Positions 10,801 to 21,448 of a stretch of DNA of 64,000 bases are shown here, piece by piece. Under the pieces are notes generated by a model. The model saw only the letters and a program-made list of their open reading frames with translations. It was not told where the DNA came from and ran no database searches. This stretch comes from Mya arenaria. Lineage: Eukaryota > Mollusca > Bivalvia > Myida > Myidae. The DNA is taken from positions 30,755,354 through 30,819,353 of the forward strand of contig NC_069126.1 of assembly GCF_026914265.1 (NCBI RefSeq). Reading direction: 5' to 3'. How positions within the stretch are numbered: position 1 is the first letter of the stretch; each line of letters starts with the position of its first letter. A program made the translations under genes and the position numbers.

Positions 10801-13800
10801 AGTACAGCTGAAACAGTTGTCTCAAATCTTATTTTAAATATCACAGATCACAAGTGTTTTCTTCAAACTTTCAGAGTATTGTAGATTTGAAAGTAAACAA
10901 CGATTACTTTGACACTTTTGTTTACTTAAAAGAAGTTCTTAACAATCTGTCCATTGTAAGTTTAATATATAGACGTTGAATTGAATTTTGTCATGTGAGC
11001 ATGATTTGTGGTAACCAAGGTTTTATTTCTTTAACAATTTATGGTTTAAGAAATATTGAGCCGGTATTGTGTCTTTGAATTTAAGATACGACATACTAGT
11101 ACTTTCCATATCTTTTTGTGTGTTTTTTTTTTTAAATATATTTAAATAAGCAAGTTTCATTGGTGAAACACTCTTAAATTTTGGTACATGTGTATATGTT
11201 CCAATAGTAGAGCAGATTATTAGTTAAATATAAAGGATATTTAAAAATTGCTAAATGCTCATGAAAAAAGTCATTCTATGTTTATTTTTCCACAGGTTGA
11301 TGCAATGAAAGTGGGAGTTAAAGAGTTCAAGAAGGCTTACAAGCATGTCAACCTCGATCAAATAGAGGTAAGGCTATTTCCCAGTCAGGGGAAAACAAGC
11401 ATGTCAACCTTGATCAAATTGAGGTAAGGCTATTTCCCAGTCAGGGGAAAACAAGCATGTCAACCTTGATCAAATTGAGGTAAGGCTATTTCCCAGTCAG
11501 GGGCAAACAAGCATGTCAACCTTGATCCAATTGAGGTTATGCTATTTCCCAGTCAGGGGAAAACAAGCATGTCAACCTTGATCAAATTGAGGTAAGGATA
11601 TTTCCCAGTCAGGGGAAAACAAGCATGTCAACCTTAATCCAATTGAGGTAAGGCTATTTCCCAGTCAGGGGCAAACAAGCATGTCAACCTTGATCAAATT
11701 GAGGTAAGGCTATTTCCCAGTCAGGGGAAAACAAGCATGTCAACCTTGATCCAATTGAGGTAAGGATATTTCCCAGTCAGGGGAAAACAAGCATGTCAAC
11801 CTTGATCAAATTGAGGTAAGGCTATTTCCCAGTCAGGGGCAAACAAGCATGTCAACCTTGATCCAATTGAGGTTATGCTATTTCCCAGTCAGGGGAAAAC
11901 AAGCATGTCAACCTTGATCAAATTGAGGTAAGGATATTTCCCAGTCAGGGGAAAACAAGCATGTCAACCTTGATCCAATTGAGGTAAGGCTATTTCCCAG
12001 TCAGGGGAAAACAAGCATGTCAACCTTGATCAAATTGAGGTTATGCTATTTCCCAGTCAGGGGCAAACAAGCATGTCAACCTTGATCAAATTGAGGTTAT
12101 GCTATTTCCCAGTCAGGGGCGTACAAGCATGTCAACCTTGATCAAATTGAGGTAAGGCTATTTCCCAGTTAGGGGAAAACAAGCATGTCAACCTTGATCA
12201 AATTGAGGTTATGCTATTTCCCAGTCAGGGGCAAACAAGCATGTCAACCTTGATCAAATTGAGGTTATGCTATTTCCCAGTCAGGGGCGTACAAGCATGT
12301 CAACCTTGATCAAATTGAGGTTATGCTATTTCCCAGTCAGGGGCGTACAAGCATGTCAACCTTGATCAAATTGAGGTTATGCTATTTCCCAGTCAGGGGC
12401 AAACAAGCATGTCAACCTTGATCAAATTGAGGTTATGCTATTTTCCAGTCAGGGGCAAACAAGCATGTCAACCTTGATCAAATTGAGGTTATGCTATTTC
12501 CCAGTCAGGGGAAAACAAGCATGTTAACCTTGATCAGATTGAGGTTATGCTATTTTCCAGTCAGGGGCAAACAAGCATGTCAACCTTGATCAAATTGAGG
12601 TAAGGATATTTCCCAGTCAGGGGCAAACAAGCATGTCAACCTTGATCCAATTGAGGTTATGCTATTTCCCAGTCAGGGGCGTACAAGCATGTCAACCTTG
12701 ATCAAATTGAGGTTATGCTATTTTCCAGTCAGGGGCAAACAAGCATGTCAACCTTGATCAAATTGAGGTTATGCTATTTTCCAGTCAGGGGCAAACAAGC
12801 ATGTCAACCTTGATCAAATTGAGGTTATGCTATTTCCCAGTCAGGGGAAAACAAGCATGTTAACCTTGATCAGATTGAGGTTATGCTATTTTCCAGTCAG
12901 GGGCAAACAAGCATGTCAACCTTGATCAAATTGAGGTAAGGATATTTCCCAGTCAGGGACAAACAAGCATGTCAACCTTGATCAAATTGAGGTCATGCTA
13001 TTTCCCAGTCAGGGGCAAACAAGCATGTCAACCTTGATCAAATTGAGGTTATGCTATTTCCCAGTCAGGGGCAAACAAGCATGTCAACCTTGATCCAATT
13101 GAGGTAAGGCTATTTCCCAGTCAGGGAAAAACAAGCATGTCAACCTTGATCCAATTGAGGTTTTGCTATTTCCCAGTCAGGGGCAAACAAGCATGTCAAC
13201 CTTGATCCAATTGAGGTAAGGCTATTTCCCAGTCAGGGAAAAACAAGCATGTCAACCTTGATCCAATTGAGGTTTTGCTATTTCCCAGTCAGGGGCAAAC
13301 AAGCATGTCAACCTTGATCAAATTGAGGTAAGGCTATTTCCCAGTCAGGGGCAAACAAGCATGTCAACCTTGATCAAATTGAGGTAAGGATATTTCCCAG
13401 TCAGGGGCAAACAAGCATGTCAACCTTGATCAAATTGAGGTAAGGGTATTTCCCAGTCAGGGGCAAACAAGCATGTCAACCTTGATCAAATTGAGGTAAG
13501 GATATTTCCCAGTCAGGGGCAAACAAGCATGTCAACCTTGATCAAATTGAGGTTATGCTATTTCCTAGTCAGGGGCAAACAAGCATGTCAACCTTGATCA
13601 AATTGAGGTTATGCTATTTCCCAGTCAGGGGCAAACAGGCACGTCAACCTTGATCAAATTGAGGTAAGGGTATTTTCCCAGCAGGGGCGTACCTTTAGCA
13701 TGTTAACCTTGATCAAGTTGAAGTAGGAATAATTTCAAGCAGGGGCGTACCTTAAGCATGTCAACGCTGATCAGATTGCGGTTTGAATATTTCCCAGCAA

Positions 13801-16800
13801 GGGCCTACCTTGAGCATGAAAACATTGATCAGATTGAGGTAAGGATATTTCTGAAGCAGGGGCTTACCTGAAACATTTTAAATTGTACACACATCACATA
13901 CGAGTAGTAGAAACAAGGTAAGGTTGGTGATGTGTCAGAAGAAGACCATCCTCTATTTTGGTTGCTGAATCACCGGCCATTTTATGAAAATATGTAATAA
14001 TAGTTTGTTATTAGTAGTACTGATAATGATTATTAATGCAGATTCACATAAAAACAACCACGAAATACTGGGGCAGTGTTCATTTATCATCATTAAAAGT
14101 CATTTCTGAACTGAAGTCAATTTTTTTTTAAATTTTCAAAGTCAAATTTAAAGTGAATTATAAAAAAAAATTACATAAAATTATGTATTATGAATCTAAA
14201 GCAATGAAAATAAAGTATTTCAGATATTATGGAGCAATTATATCATAATATAAATGAGATACTTAAAAATATGGTTAAAGTTAGGAAATGACTTAAGATA
14301 TTTTATGAAAACCGACCCTGGGTGTATATACAAATACTGAAATTCTGACAATGATAAATAAATTGGCAATTATTTTTTTAAGAATATTTCTATCAATGTC
14401 ATGGCAATGTTATCTACAGAATCTACAAGACGAATTGGAAGACTTAACGGAAACTTCGAACGAAGTCCAGGAGATTATGGGCCGCAGTTATGGCATGCCG
14501 GAAGTAGATGATGACGAGCTGGAGGCAGAATTAGACGCTCTCGGTAAGATGGTCATCAATGTTAGATTTTGGATTTACATGCTTGAGCCATGCATTATTG
14601 TTTGGCTTTGAGAATATTAACAAGCTTGGCTGTGTGAAAAAGAGACATTTTTTAAAGGGATTCACTCATGTTTTGGGCCCTATTTTTTTATGGTAATGTA
14701 TCAGAAAACACTTATATCATAATATTACTCTTTAATACCACAATTGCAGAAAAACAATACAATTAAAGTATAAAAAAAGTCTGGTTTTAGTGGGTAGCAA
14801 ACTGAAGCCGGTACAGTCAAGAAAAAAAATATGAAAACTGACAACAAAACCGTTGCCCACATTGGCACAAGGACTTCATAAGTCAGCTGAGGAATAATTT
14901 AACCTTTAAGCACTTTCTTGAAAAGCGTTACTAATGGAATTTCAAAATCATGGACTTTAAAGACAATATTTAAGCATATATCAACATATGTTAAAGGGTT
15001 CCAGCCATCAGTTCTTAAGTTTTAACACATCCCAATTGTTTGCCACACTTTATTTTGCCAAAGCATGAGTGATTCCCTGTAAACAAGCCAAGACAATTCC
15101 ATTTTAAGGAAAAAAGAGAAAATGTTAAGAATAATGATAATAATAATAATATACCACATTTATATAGCGCTCTTTCCAAAAATGCTCAAAAGCGCTTAAC
15201 AATACATGGTTAAACAGTACAAATATAATATGAACTGAAACCATTCTGTTAAGATATTGGAATATGGGATATTTTCCATCTTGACTGTTCCAAATTACAT
15301 AATCACAGTTAATAAAGTAAGCGATTCAGTTTTCAGTTCCCATAAACCTGAACGAAGAAGTGAGTCTTTAGTTGTCGTTTGAAGCTTTCAAGAGAAGTAC
15401 AGTCTCTAACATGTGCTGGTAAAGTGTTCCATAGTTTAGGAGCAGCCGCAGAAAAGCTCCTATCCCCAAATTTAAGTTTTGTTTTTGGTGGCACAAGAGT
15501 TAGAGATTGGTTGGCTGAATGTAGATTTCTAGTCAGTTTGTAAACGTTGATCATATCATTAATGTATTGTGGAGCTTTGCCATAAAGTGATTTAAATACA
15601 TGAGTTAGTATTTTGAAATGGATTCTGTAATCCACTGGGAGCCAGTGAAGATCTTTAAGCACTAACGTGATGTGACTGAACTTTGACTTTCTGGTAATTA
15701 TCCTAGCAGCAGTGTTTTGTACAAGTTGTAGCCTGTTCAAAGATTGTTGTTGGACTTCATACAAGAGAGAATTGCAATAGTCCAATCTAGATGTTACTAA
15801 GGCATTTACGAGTGTTTTCGTAGCATCCTCGTTGATACACTGTCGAATGCGTCCTATCTGTCTCAGCTGAGCGTAAGTTGATTTGCACACAGACTTAACA
15901 TGCGATTCCATGTTCATCCGAGAGTCTAGAAAAGCACCAAGATTTCTAACGTTGATTGAGTGATAACAGATGTTCCAACATTTACTGTAAGATTTGATAC
16001 TTTTTCAGACTTATGACCAGATGATAAAACTATAAGTTCCGTCTTATCCGAATTCAGTTTCAGAATATTGTTATTCATCCAGTGCATGATTTCAGAAACA
16101 CAATTTGCTACACGATTTACCATGTCTTTGTTAGTTGATTCATCTATTGGTTCAAAACGACAAATACAATTGGGAATCATCAGCATAGAAATGTACATTT
16201 AGTCCGTGTTTTCGATAAATAGCACCAACTGGTTTTGTGTACATGACATAGAATTTAGGACCCAGGACGGAATCCTGGGGGACACTATAGGTCATGTGCA
16301 CGGGCTCGGAAAGCTCACCGTCAATACATACGGTCTGGTAGCGGTCGCTTAAATACGATTTCATCCACTCGAGTGGCTTCCCAGAAATGCCAAAATGATG
16401 TTCAAGACGTGTGAGCAATGTTTTATGGTCTATGGTATGGAACGCCGCAGATAGATCAAGCATCACTAAAATAGTAACTTTTTGTTGGTCCAGTGCTAGC
16501 AAGTTGTCGTTTTGCACTTTAAGTAAGGCAGTTTCTGTGGAATGAAATTTTCTGTATGCTGATTGATAAGGTTCATGTAGATTGTTGGATTCCAGATGTC
16601 TTTCTAAGCGAGTGTCTCCAGCTTTTTCATTGATTTTGGACAAATACGGAAGATTTGCGACTGGTCGGTAGTTTTTGAATATGTCAGGATCCAATGATTT
16701 TTTTTTCTAAAGAGGACGAATGTGCGAGAGTTTGAATGACGATGGCACTTCTCCGTCCCTCAATGAGATGTTGGTAATGTTTGTAATTATTGGAACAAGC

Positions 16801-19800
16801 TCAATGGAACATTCTTTCAATAACCATGTTGGAATTGGGTCAAGTTCACACGATTTGGTGGAAGAATTTGCAATTAGCTTAGAAATTTCATCTTCTGTTG
16901 CGGGTTCGAATTCATTAAATTTCACTTCTGAGTCTTGCATTTCAAGAGTAGTATTTTCATGATTTGTGTTATCAGCTGATGTGATATTGTTTCTGATCGT
17001 TTCAATTTTCTCAACGAAAAAGTCACTAAACTCTTGAGCTAGTTCTTTGGGCGATGTGTGAGATGGTAGCACAACTTCCGTTTTGTTTCCAAGAAGATGG
17101 AGAATACACTTTCTGTAAATGTGTCTCCCTCTAACCTAAGAAGTCATCGTAGGTTTGAGGTTTAATAGGGGAAACATTCCCTTGGCCTCTCAAAAAAAAC
17201 AACTAGTGCTCCGTTCTCTGTACTCAAAATGGTTGTCCGGTTAGCGCAGTGGTTAACACACTCCCTTCTCACCAAGGCGACCCGGGTTCGATTCCCAGCC
17301 TGGGCGCATGTGAGTTTGGTTAGTGGTCACCAAGCTGGACAAGTGGGTTTTCTCCGGGTACTGCGGTTTCCCCCACAACACAAGACCACACTCTCGCGAA
17401 ACATCGTGCCAACAAGAGTGACTTAGTATAAGCTATCATAGCTTTCTTCACAATCGTTGTTAAATATATAATGTTTAAACTAATTTGGTAAAATGTCAGC
17501 CCAGCTTGGTCAAATTGGGATTTTACATAGCTGATCATAATATGATTTCTTTAACCAATAATGCAAACATTTAGGTTTGGTGATTCAAAAATCAAATTTC
17601 AATCAGGAATGTCCCTGTCGGTGTTTTTAACTGTCTTTTATAGTTTCTGATTTCTAGCATAAATTATTCACAAACTTTTAAATGACAGGTTATTTCTAAC
17701 GAAAAGTGAAATTGTTATTTTAGTTTGACTGACAATTTATAATTGAGCTTCTACACAGGTACATGATAATTGATTGAATATGTTATATCTCTTGTGTATA
17801 AATGGCAATTACCACTGCTAAATTTCATACAGAAAAGTTAAAATCTAAGTCTTTTTTTATGATCTCGAATGACTATTGACGGGGATGGGGGTCCTGCATA
17901 GTAAAATCGAACAAATTCATATATATATTATAAAAGATTACTTTTATAAAGTGAAGAAAGTGTTGAAACAAGCATTGATTGGTCGAAAAAGTACTGTGTT
18001 TCTTTTTATATAAGTGGGGGGTAATTCACATCAAAGAAACAAACAAATTCCAATATATTAAACTATTTCTGTAAAGTGTTTTAGTGTTGAAACAAGCATG
18101 GATTAATTGAAAAACATTGAATTTTAGGCATTGAAAATGAGCCTTAGATTTCAGGGTCTGCAAGCATTTTTAATGTTTAGAAATAAGTGCCAATAAAACT
18201 AGTAAGCTGTTGTTGACCTTAAATTTGTGAAACGAAGGGATCAGTGCTAATTGATGACACTAAGCATAGGGTTTAGACAGGTTTTAAAAGGACAGGTTGC
18301 TACAAATGATGGATATTTTGCTAATGAAGAAAAGGGTATTTTGATCAGGCTATGAAGAACTTGATCATTATGAATTTGATGAAAAATGTTAGTTATTGTG
18401 TTTCATTGAAGAAATATTTGGTTTCAACTACCAGATATGGAAGTTTTCATGTATTTGTAATCTTATTATAAGATTGAATTAATCAAATAAATATTTGACA
18501 GTCTTAACAGCATTTCATTCTAGGAAGTCAGAAGGGTGCCCATACTGGTCCATGAGGGCAGAAGGATGCTAGCAAAAAATGACAGCATTCAGCACCCTTT
18601 AATAACTCTTCGGATAAAGCCCTATAGCATATTGAAACTTCATTTAGTAACTAAGTTCTTCATAAGAGCTGCATGCATTTATGTCTTTTGTTAGGACATG
18701 GATTACCTCCGTTTTATACATGATTTACCTCCCTTTTATTCATATACATTACCTCCCTTTTATACAGAACTGTTTTTATTTACAGGATTACCGGCTCTGT
18801 TTGTGGCTCACACTGGTCCGGGAGCATCATTGATATTAAACTTGTATAATACATAACCTCCCTTTCATACATACGTTACCTCCCTTTTGTATTCCCCAGG
18901 TGATGAGATCGGTCTAGATGAGGACACATCATACCTTGACGATGCCGTCACTACACCATCATTAATATTAAACTTGTATAATACATAACCTCCCTTTCAT
19001 ACATGCGTTACCTCCCTTTTGTATTCCCCAGGTGATGAGATTGGTCTAGATGAGGACACATCATACCTTGACGATGCCGTCACTACACTATCATTGATAT
19101 TAAACTTGTATTATACATAACCTCCCTTTCATACATGCGTTACCTCCCTTTTGTATTCCCCAGGTGATGAGATCGGTCTAGATGAGGACACATCATACCT
19201 TGACGATGCCGTCACTACACCATCTGTACCAACGAGCGACCCAGGTGGTGAAAGTGTCAGGGTGCGTCACAGTTTACATATTAATTAGCTCATCTCATTT
19301 GGTTTTTGGAAAAAAGTCAGTGTATGCGTGTTTTTAAAGGACCTTGGTGCTGTCCATAAATCCAAAATTCAGATATATGTGTTTTTAAGGAATGAATTGC
19401 GGGTTCAATGTTATTATTTGGGTATGAACGCAGTTAAGCTGCTTAAAGTAAGTGGAGTCCGGATGACTCTACGCATACTCTAACCAACCATTCATATCCC
19501 CGATAATGACATCAATCATGCAATTCATTACTTTTATTTACACTAATAGCTCATTATTTCTTTCAAGAATTGTTAGAAAAATCATTCATTTCATTTACGA
19601 AAAACCCTACAGTAATTCTTTCTCACCCATTCCGTAAATAGAACGACTTGACCGTAACTGGAAACAGTTTATCATATCAAGTCACAACAACAAAGGAAAT
19701 AGTTAATCACATCAAATCACTTTTAAACCTAAAATTGAAACGCAAATGACAACAATACATTAACATAGCATAAATAAACACTTTCTAAAATGTTGATTTA

Positions 19801-21303
19801 AGTTTTTCATGGCCTGCTGACACAATACAAACAAAAATGAGAATTTTAAACATTTTTCAATTTGCATATTAATATGCGATGATTTCCAATCCGAACATAT
19901 CGGAAGATATTGCGTTCATCTGACAATAGGCAGTTTATATAAGGAATGGAAGTTGAGGTGTAAATATATTGACATGAAGGTTGATCACTATGACAATGTG
20001 GACAAATATATCAAACCCCATAACTCTGCCTACAGTTTGCATGTGTAACACAAAGTTTTACCCTTTGACTGAATGAGGTTAGAAATGGGATTAATATTTG
20101 CATCTGTTTGCATAACTCATCGCGTCTGAGTTATTCAGTTAATTTTTCGTTCTCGTCCATTGAAATTAATTTCTATTGGCTAGGTTGATAATATCAGTTT
20201 CCTTTTGTGCCGAATGGGTATATTTTAAGTAGTTATTATCCAGTCTTAATGAAACTTGGTTACAGTAAATTGTCGGGCAAAGTGAATAATATGGTGGAGT
20301 TAAAAACTGAAGGATCCTTACTCCTAAGTAATACCAGAGTTTTGCCTTTTTACATTTACTTTTCATTTATAATTTGTACAGATAAAAAAAGTTTTTATCC
20401 AATCAGCACAAAACTTTGTAAAAGAGTTTTTCTAGGCATACTCATTAAATCAAGGTTATTAGTCAGATGAATGGCTCATGATTCATGTTATATTAGTCGT
20501 GGTAATCAGGACTATTTTTATTGGCTCACTGGTCACCATTTGTATTCATGACTTCATCACTCAAATAAACCTACACATGACACAGTTAAAATGGCCGCCA
20601 GGGTGAATTGACATGGGTTTAACCTATTTGGTAAAACAGGTGGTTTTATGAAAAGTTTCGTGCACTTTATGCTTAGATTACACATTTAACTTAAAAAAAG
20701 ATGCAATTTGATGAAGATATACTGTATATTAAATAGCTACATGTACCAGTAATGCCAGAATTAGCCTTAGGTCTTGAATGTGTTGTGTTTCCAATGTTCC
20801 CTCTTGATATTTAAAAGTTGACATCACTTTGCGCTAGGGGTCCAGGGGTCGCGTTAGGTCCCTTGGCAGGTTCAGGGTAGCCCCCTGGTAGGGGTCTTTA
20901 GTGGGCACCCTTGAAGCTTTTAAGCCTTAGATTGCAATTTAACATATCTGGACTATTTGTTAACTTTCAAAGAGCATTTAAATCTTTGATGAGACATGAG
21001 CTTTATGAACAAGGAAGTATCTTGGGACTATTTTTTATCAGGTTTTTTTTTACATTTTGTATTTAATACAGTACCGTTTCTTTTGGAGTTAAATTCATAT
21101 GAAATACATGTACATGAAAACAAAGGGATTTGTTTTTCCATACCATATGGGGATTGTTGATAATAAAAGCAGAAGACTTAAAAATACAATATAACTCCCA
21201 ATTATGGTCCCATTATTGTTAAAGGTACAATTATTGTTCTTTTTTATTCCAGGACAATGTTCCAGTGGATGAGTTTGGTTTGCCACAGATTCCCGCCAAA
21301 TAA
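7800..21303 (+). CDS. CHMP5: CHMP5, charged multivesicular body protein 5 (ESCRT-III), complete, 8 exons
   Basis: Exons 7800-7868, 9369-9473, 10148-10194, 10522-10615, 11296-11367, 14420-14543, 19164-19261 and 21253-21303 sum to 657 coding nt plus stop: 219 residues, the same length as human CHMP5. The product starts [20 protein letters not shown], has the basic N-terminal Snf7 helices ([37 protein letters not shown]), an acidic C-terminal half ([35 protein letters not shown]) and the family-typical end [16 protein letters not shown]5 is a late-acting ESCRT-III subunit on endosomes that binds LIP5/VTA1 and so regulates VPS4 in multivesicular body sorting. All introns are GT..AG with compatible phases. 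Odd points: 42 tandem copies of the exon-5 donor in intron 5, three copies of the exon-7 acceptor, and an in-phase candidate cassette exon in intron 4. Confidence 0.97.
7869..9368 (+). other. CHMP5 intron 1
   Basis: 1.5 kb, donor gtaagt, acceptor ttttttcag. No repeat family or extra exon recognised. A moderately GC-richer patch around 9030-9200 (cctccgaggaatgccgag, repeated cggagg words) stands out but is unexplained. Confidence 0.7.
9369..9473 (+). CDS. CHMP5: CHMP5 exon 2
   Basis: 35 codons, phase 0 at both ends, [20 protein letters not shown] and on to NGPSK; donor gtaaca. Confidence 0.97.
9474..10147 (+). other. CHMP5 intron 2 with a short tandem duplication
   Basis: A 65-70 bp segment ending tttcttctttgaaattaaaa occurs twice (about 9503-9562 and 9580-9628). 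Otherwise plain AT-rich intron, acceptor tttttgcag. Confidence 0.6.
10148..10194 (+). CDS. CHMP5: CHMP5 exon 3
   Basis: 47 nt encoding [15 protein letters not shown] plus two bases of Met; phase-2 donor gtaagtat. Confidence 0.95.
10195..10521 (+). other. CHMP5 intron 3
   Basis: 327 bp between donor gtaagtat and acceptor ctttcaaacag. AT-rich; nothing else recognised in it. Confidence 0.7.
10522..10615 (+). CDS. CHMP5: CHMP5 exon 4
   Basis: Completes Met, then [20 protein letters not shown] and on to KDTKST, phase-0 end; donor gtaagtga. Confidence 0.96.
10616..11295 (+). other. CHMP5 intron 4 (holds the candidate cassette exon)
   Basis: 680 bp, donor gtaagtga, acceptor tttccacag. The only structure recognised is the 81-nt in-phase candidate exon at 10875-10955, listed separately. 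Confidence 0.7.
10875..10955 (+). other. Candidate 81-nt cassette exon inside CHMP5 intron 4
   Basis: Between exons 4 and 5, a good polypyrimidine acceptor (gttttcttcaaactttcag) and a near-perfect donor (gtaagttt) bracket 81 nt with no stop, phase 0 at both ends. It would insert 27 residues starting [15 protein letters not shown] between KDTKST and VDAMKVG. Canonical CHMP5 has no insertion here. Whether it is used is unknown; it could be chance. Confidence 0.45.
11296..11367 (+). CDS. CHMP5: CHMP5 exon 5
   Basis: 24 codons, [20 protein letters not shown] then DQIE, phase 0; donor gtaagg at 11368. The last 27 bases and the donor are the first unit of the 56-bp array. Confidence 0.96.
11341..13692 (+). 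repeat. 56-bp minisatellite made of exon-5 end plus splice donor, 42 units
   Basis: Unit starts fall at 11341 and every 56 bp after that to 13637 with no insertion or deletion. Each unit holds 27 nt coding KHVNLDQIE in exon 5, then GTAAGG or a variant, ctatttcccag, tcagggg and a variable aaaac/caaac/cgtac. By my count the donor hexamer is GTAAGG in 20 units, GTTATG in 19, GTTTTG in 2 and GTCATG in 1. Unit 1 is the real exon. Units carrying ggcgtac before aagcatg extend the match back to the exon's ggcttac. Confidence 0.97.
13693..13875 (+). repeat. Diverged 58-60 bp relatives at the 3' edge of the 56-bp array
   Basis: Three further units with the same word order (agcatg, aaccttgatcaagttga, then caggggcgtacct) but many substitutions and slightly longer spacing. 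They look like the oldest, no longer homogenised, edge of the array. Confidence 0.8.
13876..14419 (+). other. Remainder of CHMP5 intron 5
   Basis: AT-rich. From about 14170 to 14325 it matches one half of the palindromic family seen at 42020-42262 (shared ggaaatgacttaagat). Acceptor tatctacag at 14411-14419. Confidence 0.6.
14420..14543 (+). CDS. CHMP5: CHMP5 exon 6
   Basis: [20 protein letters not shown] and on to [12 protein letters not shown], acidic helix region, phase-1 end; donor gtaaga. Confidence 0.96.
15127..17145 (-). mobile_element. 5'-truncated non-LTR retrotransposon (LINE, L2/CR1-like), antisense in CHMP5 intron 6
   Basis: Minus-strand fragments give, in order: [19 protein letters not shown] (from 17072), an RT core with [55 protein letters not shown] and the YADD box (16694-16152), and a C-terminal part with [35 protein letters not shown] (15917-15333). 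The RT is split over at least four reading frames, with a T-run (on the plus strand) near 16694, and no endonuclease domain is visible, so it is dead. The 3' tail (GAGCGCTATATAAATG, then ATT repeats, 15127-15200) is typical of L2-clade elements. Clade assignment is from memory. Confidence 0.85.
17231..17480 (+). mobile_element. tRNA-derived SINE (family S1), complete-looking
   Basis: tRNA-like head with A box TTAGCGCAGTGG and B box GGGTTCGATTCCC, then a central domain (gttttctccgggtactgcgg) and tail ending taatgtttaaac. The acceptor stem does not pair, so it is not a tRNA gene. Relatives at 38369-38624 and 48350-48601. Confidence 0.85.
18262..18650 (+). repeat. Dispersed repeat, copy 1 (CHMP5 intron 6)
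   Basis: About 390 bp shared with 22850-23240: gggttta...caggtt...ggacag at the left, aaataaatatttgacagtct in the middle, atgagggcagaa and taactcttc near the right. A left-end stub recurs at about 57357-57392. No coding capacity. Confidence 0.7.
18768..19163 (+). repeat. 132-bp tandem triplication carrying the CHMP5 exon-7 acceptor
   Basis: Acceptor ttgtattccccag followed by GTGATGAGATCGG occurs with exon starts at 18900, 19032 and 19164, exactly 132 bp apart. The first two copies keep the exon up to ACTACACCATC or its variant ACTACACTATC, then run into the repeated intron DNA and reach an in-frame TAA. Only the third copy continues into the full exon. Confidence 0.95.
19164..19261 (+). CDS. 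CHMP5: CHMP5 exon 7 (third, intact copy)
   Basis: [20 protein letters not shown] then [13 protein letters not shown]; phase 1 in, phase 0 out; donor gtgcgt at 19262. Confidence 0.93.
19262..21252 (+). other. CHMP5 intron 7
   Basis: About 2 kb with no exon or classified element. A GC-richer island at 20825-20910 (ggggtccaggggtcgcg) resembles part of a dispersed repeat but I cannot place it. Confidence 0.6.
21253..21303 (+). CDS. CHMP5: CHMP5 exon 8 and stop
   Basis: [16 protein letters not shown] then TAA at 21301-21303; acceptor tttttattccag. Confidence 0.97.
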   Translation, partial: DNVPVDEFGLPQIPAK

Positions 21304-21442
21304 TACATGGACTGATAAGCCTTAGTTGTGATAGTGTATTCTAAATGTGGGTTATATTAATATGTGAATGACAAATTAAAGTGTGCAAAAGATAGGTTAG
21401 TGGCATTAAGTGACCATTTCATTTTAAGAAACGCATGATTAA

Positions 21443-21448
21443 AATAAA
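21443..21448 (+). terminator. CHMP5 candidate poly(A) signal
   Basis: AATAAA 140 bp past the stop; an ATTAAA about 70 bp past the stop is a weaker alternative. Confidence 0.4.

Larger units (their letters stand above)
14544..18767 (+). other. CHMP5 intron 6
   Basis: Holds an antisense LINE remnant, a sense SINE and a dispersed repeat (listed separately), with unremarkable AT-rich DNA at 14544-15126 and 17481-18261. Confidence 0.6.

Noticed and set aside
11341-13692. CRISPR-like regular spacing of repeats
   Set aside because: Units are contiguous copies with no unique spacers, the genome is animal, and unit 1 is a coding exon end.
17231-17305. tRNA gene
   Set aside because: A and B boxes are present but the acceptor stem does not pair and a SINE body follows; the same holds at 31888, 32155 and 42352.
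18900-19163. Two extra functional copies of CHMP5 exon 7
   Set aside because: Both lose the 3' half of the exon and its donor and hit TAA, so they cannot serve as internal exons.
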